From NCBI GenBank assembly GCA_016617855.1, contig JAECUM010009736.1, forward strand, positions 20,508 to 84,507: 64,000 nucleotides of DNA. The letters run 5' to 3'. Positions 1 to 9,717 of the stretch are shown piece by piece. A model generated the notes under the pieces. It saw only the letters and a list, made by a program, of their open reading frames with translations. It was not told the DNA's origin and made no database searches. A program made the translations under genes and the position numbers. The DNA comes from Megalonaias nervosa (taxonomy: Eukaryota > Mollusca > Bivalvia > Unionida > Unionidae). Every line of letters starts with the position of its first letter. Positions within the stretch are counted from its first letter, which is position 1.

Positions 1-78
1 TTCCATCGAATTTCATGGATCACGTCTGAGATCGTTTCACTCGAAATGTCCCTTTGATCGTATTGGACCTTTTTATCT

Positions 79-543
79 TCATTCTTCCAGGATGTTTCCC
101 ATTGCTCCTTTCAGCAAGGGCCCTCCTATTTTTCCCATTACTCCTTTCAGCAACATGGGCAAAATTGGTAAAATTCCTCCGCGTTGCACCAACATCTTTT
201 TCTTTTGACTAATGTGTATTTTCTTTTGCACCATTTGGCGAAGAACGTGTCTATGTTTGGCTAAGCATTCTTTCTGGTGTTTAGACAAAGGTATTGTGCC
301 TTTCAAGACATTCAGACAACATTCGCACATTGTACCGATGACGTCTTTGGAGGCAGTTTGAATTAGTTTATTTTGCATGGGTGGAGGAGTTTTGGACAGG
401 ACGGACAACATGTCCCAATGTTTGGCTAAACGAGGTGCAGTCCTTTCCTTTTCTTTCCTTTGGGGGTAGAAGAGGAATGTCTTTTTGAGGTGACATCTTT
501 CTAGGTTGGTTCGTTGGTTCCGTGGCACACAGCAAAAATACAC
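79..543 (-). CDS. Small basic Gly-Gly motif protein, pX/mu-like virion protein candidate
   Basis: This is an unbroken frame of 154 residues. The middle is helical and basic with a Cys pair (CECCLNVLKG, about residues 73-82), followed by a Lys/Arg-rich stretch and then LVQRGGILPILPML and a glycine-rich hydrophobic tail. A basic region followed by a Gly-Gly site and a hydrophobic end is the layout of small adenovirus-like core/minor virion proteins (pX, pVI), whose Gly-Gly sites are cut by the viral protease. That function is inferred from layout only. Two diverged copies lie directly upstream (572-865 and 873-1590), so the gene was duplicated in tandem. It is one of the few intact frames in Element I. 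No promoter was recognised. It could also be a generic transposon protein of unknown role. Confidence 0.5.
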   Translation of the reverse strand: MYFCCVPRNQRTNLERCHLKKTFLFYPQRKEKERTAPRLAKHWDMLSVLSKTPPPMQNKLIQTASKDVIGTMCECCLNVLKGTIPLSKHQKECLAKHRHVLRQMVQKKIHISQKKKMLVQRGGILPILPMLLKGVMGKIGGPLLKGAMGNILEE

Positions 544-571
544 TAACGTCGGTGACTTGTCACACGGTCTT

Positions 572-865
572 TTATCCTTTTTTGGGGACTATCGCTTCGT
601 CATAAAGGTGACGATGTGTTTTCCAAAATCGCCAAAGAATCCTCCTCTTTAATGGCTCCTCTTTTTCTTTGGACGAGTGTCTTTTCTGGGAATGACGTCG
701 ATGTTTGGCTAAGCGCTTTTTAGGATGCCGTGACGGTCTTTTTCCTTTTCCTTTTCCTTTTTGGGACCGAAGAAGGATCACAACGGTAACGGTGTGTACT
801 TCTTGGAGGTGACATCTTTGGGCGTTCAGCAGCACAAAAACGCTGATCTGTATTGTTTGCCTCAT
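572..865 (-). pseudogene. Degenerate copy of the Gly-Gly motif protein
   Basis: The frame of 97 residues shares landmarks with the protein at 79-543: a QRCHL/ERCHL start block, a Lys-rich run, then KKRLAKHRRH, which corresponds to QKECLAKHRHV. The Cys-containing helix and the Gly-Gly/hydrophobic tail are missing or out of register, and the end WRFWKTHRHLYDEAIVPKKG is not like the intact copy. I read it as a decayed tandem duplicate. The match is short and partly low-complexity (Lys/Arg), so homology is likely but not proven by eye. Confidence 0.4.
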
Positions 866-872
866 GTCTTTC

Positions 873-1590
873 TTATACTGGAATGCATCTCCAATGGTTG
901 TCTTTACGTCTTATCAACTTGATGACAGGCAACACACGGGACAGTTCTTGCTTGGACAAATCCAGTAAACTCTGTAACACACCCGTTCTCTCTTGAACTT
1001 TGATTTTGGTGGCAGGTACTTTGTGAGCAGCGGAAGAGGGTGTCACCGCTGGAGGATAAGTTTTTGGAGACGTTGATTTGCGGGTAGAAGCTGTTTTCTG
1101 TGGACTTTTCTTTTCCCGAGTCTGTGAGTTAGTCTTGACACCATTGCTCTTTTTCTTTTTTTCTGGGTACGCTTGGGCGTGGCTTTTTCTTGGGGACGAC
1201 TTTGGGAGCATTAGGATCCCATTTTATGAAGGAACGAATGATGACACCTCCTAGAGAACCGCTACCTCCAGGTTTCAAAATGATTTGCTTTTTAGTTTGA
1301 GTGTCGATGCGAGGATCGGCTAGCTGCGTCAAGGCGACTTTGTTTCTCTCACAAAAATGTTTGGTTTGATGTGGAATCTGAATGACGCCTTGCAGTAATT
1401 GACGTGCTGTCACCGTAAACCATCGTAAGACTTCTTTTTGAGACGAGCGTCTAAGACACGAGCAAGTATTTGTGGATTTTTTTCGCGACTGATACCGTAC
1501 GAGACACGAGTCAATTTGATGGGAAGATGAGACTGAAGGGACGTCATGTTGACGATGTGTGAGACAAAGCCAAAGTGACCGAGTTTTCAT
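873..1590 (-). pseudogene. Second diverged copy of the Gly-Gly motif protein with Pro/Lys-rich tail, frameshifted
   Basis: Two overlapping frames (1590-1129, then 1211-873) read as one gene with a frameshift near 1,150-1,200. In the first, EVLRWFTVTARQLLQGV, a basic spacer of similar length and ILKPGGSGSLGGVI line up with the Cys helix, basic region and Gly-Gly block of the 79-543 protein. The end differs: a tail rich in Lys, Pro, Ser and Thr (residues after KWDPNAPK) closes at 873. Lys/Pro-rich tails are common in nucleic-acid-packing virion proteins, but no function is assigned. It sits immediately downstream of the ATPase pseudogene at 1613-2341 on the same strand. Confidence 0.4.
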
Positions 1591-1612
1591 AGGCTGTTTT
1601 TGGTGATTGTGA

Positions 1613-2341
1613 TTAAGTCCACAAAGGGGACGTGTACATGACAGGCCCTCCGTCTTGGCACCAGTGGTGAAACAGATGGGTACGAAATAGCAAATAATCG
1701 GGAGTGGTGGGTTTTAAATCCACAAGTAAATAAGCGTGTGCTGTTTGAGAGGCATCGTCGTACGCATGAGTCAGCCAAGGCGTTCCTAACTGTTTGGCTA
1801 AGGCTTGTACATGCGATTTATTTCTAGGACTTTTAAACCAACACGAAGTAATGAGCATTGAGATTGATGGTACGATGGGTTTTACTTTGTTGAAACAAAT
1901 TTTGTGTGATGTAAATGACACTGCATTACGATGATGCCCTTTTCTCGTAAACTAGAGTTTAATTTCTTCTTCGTCTTCTCCTAACATGTCGTAAAAAATA
2001 AACATATGAGTTTGACTAGGGTCAGACACGATCCCGTCGTCCTCGCCAGGAATGCCTTCCACAAAGACAATGGAATCGCCTTGACTTTCTCGCAGAAGGC
2101 TGCACGCCGATTGCCACTCTTTGTATTACCACACGATTCGTTGAGGTGGACGATCGATGAAATGATGTTTATGTTCGATCAAACGTTTGAAAAATTCGGT
2201 TTAGCCTGAACCGCTAGGTCCGGCAGTGAGCATATCAAAGGGATGGCAAAGATACAAGGCCTCCCAACTAGTCTGATCTACGTGTTCGTCAATGACTTTG
2301 ACAGAGGAGGAAGAGGGAGTAGAGACAGTAGAGGTTGCCAT
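1613..2341 (-). pseudogene. Packaging-type P-loop ATPase (adintovirus/Polinton-like), three in-frame stops
   Basis: A single frame runs from an ATG at 2341 to 1613 (about 242 codons). The N-terminus MATSTVSTPSSSS leads into LTAGPSGSG, the Walker A start; the next codon, where the invariant lysine belongs, is TAA (2201-2203), followed by TEFF. Further stops are TAA at 2126-2128 and TAG at 1952-1954. Past the P-loop come a VFVEGIPG block, a FIFYDM Walker B-like stretch, FTRKGHHRN, and a C-terminal half with KSPRNKSHVQALAKQLG and AYLLVDLKP. This order is that of the FtsK/HerA-type genome-packaging ATPases of Polintons and adintoviruses, which would pump DNA into a capsid. With the catalytic lysine codon a stop, it cannot make a working ATPase. 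Family assignment is confident; exact lineage is not. Confidence 0.8.
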
Positions 2342-2427
2342 AGTAGTGTAAGAAATGTCATGTTTGACACGAAGAAAGAGAAGACAATAGTTTTTATACT
2401 TTTTTCAGGACACGTTTATTGTCATCT

Positions 2428-2619
2428 TTAATTGTGAACAACACAAAAGACAAAAATACACAAAAGCCAGATGGTTAAGTACATGAATAAAACACACATC
2501 AAAACGATCATAGTGGAATATAAACAAGTCTCCGTACAACATTTGCGGTGATCAAGGGGTGAAATCATAGGGGTAGTGTGTAATGTTCTTAGAGTCTTTA
2601 CACTCCTTGGCACAGTCAC
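2428..2619 (-). CDS. Small putative single-pass membrane protein
   Basis: A 63-residue frame opens with a short polar N-terminus (TVPRSVKTLRTLHTTP) and ends in about 25 hydrophobic residues (MIVLMCVLFMYLTIWLLCIF and on), enough for one membrane span, with four residues after it. The start is a GTG, or an internal ATG at MISPLDH. It lies just upstream of the ATPase start (2341) on the same strand. No family is recognised. AT-rich DNA can generate such frames by chance, so this is tentative. Confidence 0.3.
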   Translation of the reverse strand: MTVPRSVKTLRTLHTTPMISPLDHRKCCTETCLYSTMIVLMCVLFMYLTIWLLCIFVFCVVHN

Positions 2620-2732
2620 ACAAGAGTCCTCACGGAATGGCCTTTCGGGGATGTCGATAACGGTCCTATCCTGAAGAGAGTGGTTTTCATTCTTTCACGA
2701 CTTCTTCTTCTGACACTGTCACTAACATTGAT

Positions 2733-3245
2733 TTAAAATTTACTGTTTTCACGGAATTTTTTAATTTTTTTAGGATTACAAATCGTTTGCATAGTGTGCC
2801 ACTTCTTTTGTCCAAGGCTCATAACCCCAACTTTTCCAGTCACGTACATCTTACCAGTGAGGGTTAAGTCACAAGCTACACACACGTCGTCGTACACATC
2901 TTCAGTGCCTAAAAGTTGATGAATCTTGTTTTCCTGTAGAGGCTGAGAAGTATCAACATGAAAGCGCAAAGCTTTGAGCAGAATGAGTCTCTCGTGTACA
3001 TTTAAAGGACCACTTTCATGCTTTTTGGAGTGGTATGTACTGTTCGTAAATAGTCCACAAGGAATCGGCTGGTAAACGAAATCCCAGAAAGCAAGTCACT
3101 AAGACACACATTACACGTCGACCCCAATTCAATGGACACAGTTCTCGTAATAGACGATCGTAATCCTCTACCGTTTGAATAGTGTCATTGATTTCCTTCC
3201 ACGGAATCTGTTGTATCGCGAATGATAAAGGTCGTGTTATGGTAG
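2733..3245 (-). pseudogene. Unassigned Element I protein with CxxC, frameshifted
   Basis: The N-terminal part reads in one frame from about 3245 to 3013 (landmarks QQIPWKEINDTI, VEDYDRLLRELCPLNWG, and a hydrophobic MCVLVTCFLGF) and then meets a TGA. The neighbouring frame continues to 2733 with VHERLILLKALRFHVD, EDVYDDVCVACDLTLTGK and TICNPKKIKK. This suggests one gene of about 170 residues with a frameshift near 3,015. The VEDYDRLLREL block resembles LEDYNKSLQEQ at the end of the protein at 3380-3706, so it may be a third relative, or the broken C-terminal part of that gene. No function is recognised. Confidence 0.4.
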
Positions 3246-3379
3246 TCCGTTTTTATACCCTCTTTGGTGTAAGGTAATAAGTGTCCTTTTTGAACAGCCT
3301 CGATTTTTTTTAGTACCGTACCAAAAATGTTCAGTCCCTAACTCACACACCACACGTCGCACAGAAGTTTCCTCTTGAA

Positions 3380-3706
3380 CTAGAAGAATTGTTCTTGTAA
3401 AGATTTGTTGTAATCCTCTAACTCGTCAATTGGAATTCGGTGTATTAGGATCACCTTGTAAGTTGAATGAGTGGCATCCAAAAATTTATGAATTTCACGC
3501 GATTCATAAATGTCTGACCACTGGAACACTTTCATCAGAATCAGTCCTCTTATAGCATTCAGGTACCAGTGGTTCAAACATCGGTGACGTAACGGAAGCA
3601 ATGGTTCTTTGCGTTTCGCTTGTATTTTGACGAACTCGCAGTAAATGCGTTCTCTCAATTCCAGGGGCAAACCACGAATCTTCTCTTGTAAAGTATCCAT
3701 AACCAT
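3380..3706 (-). CDS. Unassigned protein with LPxELxExIY helix, copy 2
   Basis: The 108-residue open frame begins MVMDTLQEKIRGLPLELRERIY. The LP-x-x-L-x-x-x-IY block followed by a Lys/Arg stretch is also present at the same distance from a basic helix in the neighbour at 3708-4100 (LPKDLKEKIYKEIW). Both are about 110-130 residues and are nearly contiguous, which indicates tandem duplication. The block superficially resembles the start of an F-box-type or three-helix fold, but nothing identifies a partner. It lies between the BIR gene and the ATPase, in the accessory part of Element I. Confidence 0.45.
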   Translation of the reverse strand: MVMDTLQEKIRGLPLELRERIYCEFVKIQAKRKEPLLPLRHRCLNHWYLNAIRGLILMKVFQWSDIYESREIHKFLDATHSTYKVILIHRIPIDELEDYNKSLQEQFF

Positions 3707-3707
3707 G

Positions 3708-4100
3708 TCAATTAAACACTTCTCCTAGAGCGAAAGTAATGGACAAAGTGAGTAATTTCTGACCACTACCATTCCAGGAATCGGTCAAGAACGTCAATAC
3801 AATCTTCAAATATAAATGATCTAAAGCGGAATATTCGGAAGAACGCACCCTTGATCCAGAGACATCTGACTTGCTTGTTGACTTTGTCAATTTCCTCTTG
3901 TGAATTTCTCGACATAAAAGTTCTAAAGTCACATAAAGAGATTTGGCTCTGGCAACTCCCAGCCAAATTTCCTTGTAGATCTTCTCTTTCAAATCCTTTG
4001 GTAATGTTAGAAGATTATTTTTCAAATTGGGTTTAAATATTTGTCTAGGGGATGTCCAACGTTTGACTCCTAGCCACGTAGGTGGTTTCTTACACGACAT
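3708..4100 (-). CDS. Unassigned protein with LPxxLxEKIY helix, copy 1
   Basis: The 130-residue frame begins with an ATG at 4100 (MSCKKPPTWLG) and carries LTLPKDLKEKIYKEIWLGVA at about residues 32-51, matching the corresponding helix of 3380-3706. The remainder is Ser/Lys/Leu-rich with no recognised domain. An overlapping alternative frame at 3766-3966 reads KGAFFRIFRFRSFIFEDCID, so the real C-terminus may be shifted and the gene may be broken near 3,950. The stop of the BIR gene (4113-4115) lies just upstream, giving a tight same-strand cluster. Function unknown. Confidence 0.4.
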   Translation of the reverse strand: MSCKKPPTWLGVKRWTSPRQIFKPNLKNNLLTLPKDLKEKIYKEIWLGVARAKSLYVTLELLCREIHKRKLTKSTSKSDVSGSRVRSSEYSALDHLYLKIVLTFLTDSWNGSGQKLLTLSITFALGEVFN

Positions 4101-4112
4101 GGTGTGCCCACT

Positions 4113-4738
4113 TCAATGACGAGGTCCCACTAAAGGTAGGTAGTGACAATCCGGAGACCATCCAGCATGTTCCAGGTAATCTTTCTTCTCCCACTCGTGA
4201 AGTAACACACCACAACTGAAGCACTTGACTTTATCCCCTTGGCCCAAGTAGATAAATCTTCGGGGGTAGGTCCTCCCTGATATTTTGGCCATTTTCTTCG
4301 GAAGGTTTGGATACGACTTTCATAGTCGCAGTATTCAGGCAAACGCACATGGAACGAATATTCGTCTTTCACATGTTCATTTCGATGAGGGTACTGTTAA
4401 ATATGTAGGAGTTTGCTCAGTTTTACATGACATCCGTAGGGTGGTAGCCGCATGGTTTCATAATAATGACATTCACCATGAAAACCAGTAAAGTGAACAG
4501 GTGTACGATGACGAGTGGCATCGCTTTCGCATCCGTCAGGTTTGACACGCACAGCATCACTTTCCATGGTAGGCATGGTAGTAGTAGTTATAGCAAAGTT
4601 CCCATGATGATGTGGTGCTGAATCGCTAACGTCATAGCGTACGTCATCCCTGCCATCGCAAGGCACAGCATTGCACTCGAGTGTGCTCTTGCTTGATACT
4701 TGCTGTTTGAAAGGATTCATCTTTCTCTCGCTTGGCAA
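4113..4738 (-). pseudogene. Inhibitor-of-apoptosis-like gene with one C-terminal BIR domain
   Basis: The frame from 4738 runs to an in-frame TAA at 4397-4399, then continues into HVRLPEYCDYESRIQTFRRKW, KYQGGPTPEDL and, after a one-base frame change near 4,262, GDKVKCFSCGVLLHEW and YLEHAGWSPDCHYLPL before a TGA. The C-x-x-C, His and Cys order is that of the zinc ligands of a baculovirus IAP repeat, together with the family's R-x-x-[ST]F-xx-W start and the P[ST]PEDL turn. BIR proteins bind caspases or IAP-binding motifs and block cell death. DNA viruses of invertebrates and some Polinton relatives carry them. The N-terminal half (about 110 residues, His/Thr-rich) is not recognised, and no RING is seen. 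The stop and the frameshift make it inactive as it stands. Confidence 0.75.
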
Positions 4739-4829
4739 TGGTAGTCACAATGAACTATCGGTCTCGAACGTTGTCCTTTTTTATATGCTGACCAATATCG
4801 TCGTGACCGTACTGTAAAGTGAAGTGATT

Positions 4830-7800
4830 GGGAAGCCTATATTCGCTTCTGGTACACGATTTGATAGACTTTTTCCAAGGGCCTGCTATCGATTTTGGTG
4901 TGTGGGTAAACGTACAATCTTGTGCGGTTCGTGGGTGGTCACTTTAAAATTTCCATCCTGCCCAGACTGCAATGCTTCTTTCAAGAAGCCAAAGTTCACC
5001 AGTCGACTGGTGCGATAATTGAGAGTCAATCCTTTCACTTTACACTCCATTTGTACTTTTCCTTGTGAGTCTCGGTATTCGTAACCGTAATTTTTGGGAT
5101 CGCCACTTGCAGAACTTAGAATCTTGTCGTCGGGATGCTCGTCCGTCCAGGTTTCTGAACGGTCTCCTTCGATGACAGGGTGAGGTTGACCCAGACCATC
5201 GATGTAAATGCAACTGTCCGTTTCAAAATACAGCACACGATCTCCTAACAGTTCTAATGCTTCGTACAGTTTTAAACGAGCATGGGCTGTCACGTAAGCC
5301 GCAATGATGACATTTCCAAATTCGTCGGCTTCTACAAAGTCCAGTTCGTCTTCGTAATTGACTAGAATCAAGGCCTCACGAACGACGTCCACGTGTTTCA
5401 AGTATTTGGTTTTGTTGTGAATCATCTGGAAGTAGCGAGAAGGTTCTGTCAAATACTCCTTCTTGGGTAAACACGGTAGTAGTGCCATTTTGCCCCACAA
5501 ATAATATAACATCACTTTGGCAAACGATCGCCTTCCTTCGTTTTTCTCGACGTGATCTAAAGTGAAGCCTTCCTGCTCCCAGTATTTCTCTTTAAATTTC
5601 TTTTGTTCTTCGGGAGTGTCGCACCAGGAAGTATAGCCACTGGCTTCTTTTTCAGTTTCAAAAAAGCATTCACGTAGTCTTCGAAAATGCGATTTTTTGT
5701 CTCGTCGCCCTTGTGCTATTTTCTCTCTTGGGAAAGTGATAAATTTCGTACACTTCTAACAGTTGGTATCCCGAGTCCAGAGCTATAAACAATTCCACGC
5801 TGACCCACGTTCCCGTCAAGGCGCGGTCTTCCTGAGTGTGCTGACATGGTTGGTCTTGGTTTCACGTTTCGGCACAAGTACGCCACCAGGGAAACATCAA
5901 CTTTCCTTGGCAATGGTGAGGTAAAACGGGATGGTACAAGCACGTGGGAGGCAAGACTTTACATTTGGTCAATCCTTCGTATTGGCGAATGTTGTCCACG
6001 TTGATGCGTTCCGTCAGCAACTGTGGGTGCCCTGCGGAAAAGTGATAGTATTTGCACACGTATGGATACAGCGAACACACGTCCAAGTATTTGATTTCTT
6101 CTCCTTTCTCTTCGTCGGCTTGGTATAGCAAACAGGTGGCATTCGTCCGTCCTCCGTACAAGTTGTCCCTTGGGTTCAGTGGGCCCACCAGCTTGTAACT
6201 TTCCACGATACGCTTAAACTCGGGATCGGTTTTCAAACAGTGATCTTACTCGTGTTACTACATTTCTACCACTTGGTATCCTTGCTCTTCTAACTTCAAT
6301 CGCCGCTGACAAGTGGCCTGGTACAAGTCTTCCATGGTCCGTTGTAAAAACTGATTTTTAGTGTTACGTTGAGGGTAGCAGATAGGACATCCATAAAATA
6401 AGCACCCGTTAAACTAGTACACGATCATGGGGTTTTCTAAGCCCCAGCCATCCACTGAATACCTTCCGATGGCTTTCTCGCCTTCTCCGTTGCGAGCGTG
6501 TTGGATACATTTGTCTTCCTTGTCGCACAAGTAATGTAACCAGCGTAGGGCTTTGACCGAGTATTGACGTTTGGCAAAGTTGGTCCTTTGAGGACTGATG
6601 ACAGCTAGGGTGCTTTCGGGTATGAATCGTTAGCGGTACACTAAGGAACACGCTTTGGCAATGTTGCAGGCTTCTTTCAAAGGATCGATTCCTCCGTGCT
6701 CCATGAATAATTCTCGAAATATTCCACAGGTACTCCGTAAAATGTCTACGTCGGAACGACAATATTTTAAAATTTCTTCCTGAAAGTCGAAAGGGTCCGA
6801 GGCGTGAGTGTGGTATCATACGTAGAAAGCTTCTCGTTGTTCGGTACGCATGTTGTCGGGGTCGTAGTAGTGAGCCTCGGGCAAATGAGGTAGAACGGTG
6901 TGTTGATTGGCTTCGGTATTGAAAAAGTGCGGAAAATAGCCTTTGACCATTTCTGTCATTCCAAACCTTTTAGGCAAGCGACTCAAAGGCATGGCCAAGT
7001 AACTCATCGAATCTTTAAACTGCACTTGTCCCACTTGCATGGAAATGATTTTGGCTCCGTTCAAAGTGACTTTAGGACGTTCGGTACTTTGTTCCGTATA
7101 GTATCTGAAAAGAAAGTGCCCATCGTATCCTGAGAAATTGTGAGCCATCACCGTCGCATAGCGATGATAATCTCCATAACGTTCGATGTCTTCTTGGCTC
7201 CACGTCTCGTCGATAGGGTTTAAGATCCATTGGGCGCAATCGGTCAGCGTGTTCGGTCTACGAAAGGTTTTTCACGTCCTCCAGGAATTTTGCTACAGTG
7301 AGGGCAATGAGTAAAGATAGTCTCTTGGATGTACTTCCCACACGCTCGATGAGCCACGCAGAAATTAGGAATGTGAATGCCAGTCTCTTGCATGCATTCG
7401 AAATCGAAAAAGATGAACTGACCTTTCTTCTCGTCATTATCTTCTTCTTCATGTTTGGATTGGTATTTTTGAATGTAGCATAGGTGTTCCAAGTCCACGA
7501 TTTGGCGACAAATGTGACATCGCTTCTTTCCTGAACATACGTGCGCCTTGGCATTATTGGTACGTATGCCTTGTCCACAAGTAGGGCACAATCTCAGGAG
7601 CTGACAAGCACTTTTCTGCTGTGAACCTTGCGTCTTTAGATGTTGTTGGTAACAGAAAGGGCCGATAAACGTGCGCTGACAAGCTGGGCAATGCACTCGT
7701 TCTTGTCCTTGGTCCAGACAGGGTTTAGAGGCTAAACATCCCTTACATTTCGATCCACAATGCTTGTGTTGCTCTCGATTGTTATAGCCATAGTCACATT

Positions 7801-8836
7801 TCTCACAGTAATAACCGTATCCCAGAAATGCAGTGATACTGGTAATAGCATGGAAATGTTCATCGTGATGATAGACGTGAATGTATTTTCCGTCTTTGAA
7901 ATTTTTGCCTCGAAATAACAGAGGTCAGCGCACATCTTGAGGGTGTATTTTCAAGATGTAGCGTGGAGCCAAGACGTCTTGCAACTTTTGTATTTCAGGA
8001 ATGCCACAGGGTGTGCCTTTGGATATCCCCGCTTGCTGTAACAGGAGTTCTACTTCTATTTGTTGTTTGACTAGGTTAGATTTTTGAATAGTTTGCCAGG
8101 TTCTTTTACATTCTGCCGTGTCGTTCTTGTCGGCATACGTTCCTTCCACCACGATGGCACGGGCTAAACACACCTTGACTTGAGTGTTGTTAATTTGAAC
8201 GAGGCTCTTTTTGGTGCTGCGAAGATTTTCTACCAAGATCACCTTTTTGCCATGTCCTGTCCCTTGGGGAAGAGACACGTGGGTCATGAACAGTGTCGCT
8301 TTTCCGTTGGTGATGTGAAACTTGTCGTTGGACTGTTGCACGTGTTGAATCTTGTCCATGACTTTGGAAGGTGTCAATTCTGCCGGGCTGCTAAACTCGA
8401 TTCAAACGGTGGACTTCATACTGTCATGATGAACGGAAAGTCTCAAGCGATTGTCTTCTTTGGCTTTACATTTCTGTTTCAGTGTAGTTACCAAAGAATT
8501 CCACACATTGGTGATGAACCCCTCTACTTTTTCCAACGGTACGTCGGACTTGAAATCTTTAAACTTTACCGTGTACGTGTAGGCTGTGGTTCTAAATTTT
8601 CTACAGGAGCGTTTGTCAGTCTCTCGAATGTGGTAGTAATTTTCAGGGTTTACTGGTGGTGATAGACTTTGACTTGGTATAGACTCTCTGGGTCTGGATT
8701 CTGGTTCACTCATCTCATCTTCAAAATTGCTGGCATGAATTTGAGCCAAGACTTCAACTATTGTGCGAGGCGATAAATCACGTTTCTGCATCTTACTTTC
8801 TTCTCCTTTCTTTACGAAATGATGCGATCGTTTCAT
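4830..8836 (-). pseudogene. Family B DNA polymerase with 3'-5' exonuclease (adintovirus/Polinton-type), decayed
   Basis: About 1,330 codons are traceable. An N-terminal region starts at 8836; TGA codons interrupt at 8402 and 7925. A Cys/His-rich zinc segment follows (7,690-7,840: CEKCDYGY, HKHCGSKCKGC, HCPACQRTF), then Exo I FFDFEC (about 7,400), a frameshift near 7,247, Exo II AHNFSGYDGHF (about 7,140), Exo III YCRSDVDIL (about 6,750), the polymerase entry NLYGGRTNA and motif A YLDVCSLYP (about 6,080). The motif B area RRSFAKVMLYYLWGKM (about 5,500) and motif C YFETDSCIY (about 5,220) complete the catalytic order. More stops lie at 6816, about 6630, about 6417, 6240-6262 and 5862, with a frameshift near 5,690. 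Motif C reads E-T-D where D-T-D is usual. Known members copy linear viral or transposon genomes by protein priming; this copy is dead. It may begin downstream of 8836 if the first 150 residues belong to a separate gene. Confidence 0.85.
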
Positions 8837-8879
8837 CTTGAAAGCAAAACGTCAAAATGACTACATTTGAAACGCCATG

Positions 8880-8925
8880 GACCGCTATATATCCATGTCA
8901 GGCTCGGTGTATATATAAAGGGTTG
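8880..8925. promoter_or_regulatory. Divergent TATA-containing promoter
   Basis: Between the start of the minus-strand polymerase frame (8836) and the plus-strand zinc-knuckle gene (8973) lie two TATA boxes: TATATA at about 8,885, readable on the minus strand as TATATAG, and GTGTATATATAAAG at about 8,908-8,921. The second is followed some 25-30 bases later by TCTCAGTATTCATTTC, a pyrimidine-rich initiator-like site, and then by the ATG. Spacing fits RNA polymerase II core promoters. Start sites are inferred, not shown. Confidence 0.55.
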
Positions 8926-8972
8926 CTGCCTTCCCTCTCAGTATTCATTTCGCTCTCAAGCTGACCAGCACG

Positions 8973-9440
8973 ATGGAGGAACCTACACAAATCGAACTTC
9001 TGATTAGAGCTTTGCGAGGTGTCATAAGAAAGTTTTCTTCAGACAAACCGACGGACCACTCTCCCTCCTTTCGAGATAAAAGTCAAGATCCTTGCTATAT
9101 CTGTCAGAAGAAAGGGCAATGAACTACGGAATGTCCAAATCGTCAAAAAAGCAAGACCAGTGTCAGAAGAGACAAAGTTCAATATACCTGTTATCATTGT
9201 CAAGAGAAAATATATTGCTCTTCAGACTTCCCTAAGAAACAACAGTAGCAGGAGGAGGAGGAAGAAGAAGAGGTGCCCTCGGGGAAAGAAGAACTCCGCC
9301 ACGTTCAGAAAGAGAAGACAGCATAGAAAAGAAGACGAGAAAAATGTGAGGAAGAAGAGGAGGAAAAAGCTGTGAAAGTGAAGAAAATCAGAAAACAGAG
9401 AGAGTGTAATAAGAAAAGAAGATACAGAAGAAGTCTATGA
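8973..9440 (+). pseudogene. Zinc-knuckle (CCHC-like) protein with acidic and basic tail
   Basis: From the ATG at 8973 the frame runs in register to a TGA at 9438-9440 (155 codons), broken by TGA at 9120-9122 and two TAG codons near 9,247 and 9,326. After a helical N-terminus (MEEPTQIELLIRALRGVIRK) come CYICQKKGQ with TTEC after the stop, and CYHCQEKIYC, two C-x2-C segments spaced like retroviral-type zinc knuckles but with the histidine missing. Then come a Glu run and a Lys/Arg-rich end. Such proteins bind single-stranded nucleic acid. It is the only clear plus-strand gene of Element I and has a good TATA/initiator upstream. Its origin (viral or captured gag-like) is unknown. Confidence 0.5.
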
Positions 9441-9717
9441 ACTTTTTAAAAGTGTTGTGTTATGTTGTATTGTGACATTGAATTGTAAATATTTGTACCA
9501 GAATAGACCAGACTGAAAAAACGTAAGTGTCTCTTGGTTTTGATTGTTTCGAATAATAAGGACTTACAATCACGCACTCAGAGCACGTATATCATAGGGA
9601 AAAACAAGGGATTTTTTAGTTTTAATTGATTTTAGCAAAATGAATACTATCTCTTTTCGAAAGAAGTGAGTGCCCCTGAAAAAGACCGTTGTGTGTTTCT
9701 TTTTTCTTAGAACAAAC

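Noticed and set aside
6409..6819. 136-codon minus-strand frame inside the polymerase
   Set aside because: It overlaps the true polymerase frame, which carries Exo III (YCRSDVDIL) with stops at 6816 and about 6630. The long frame has no polymerase motif.
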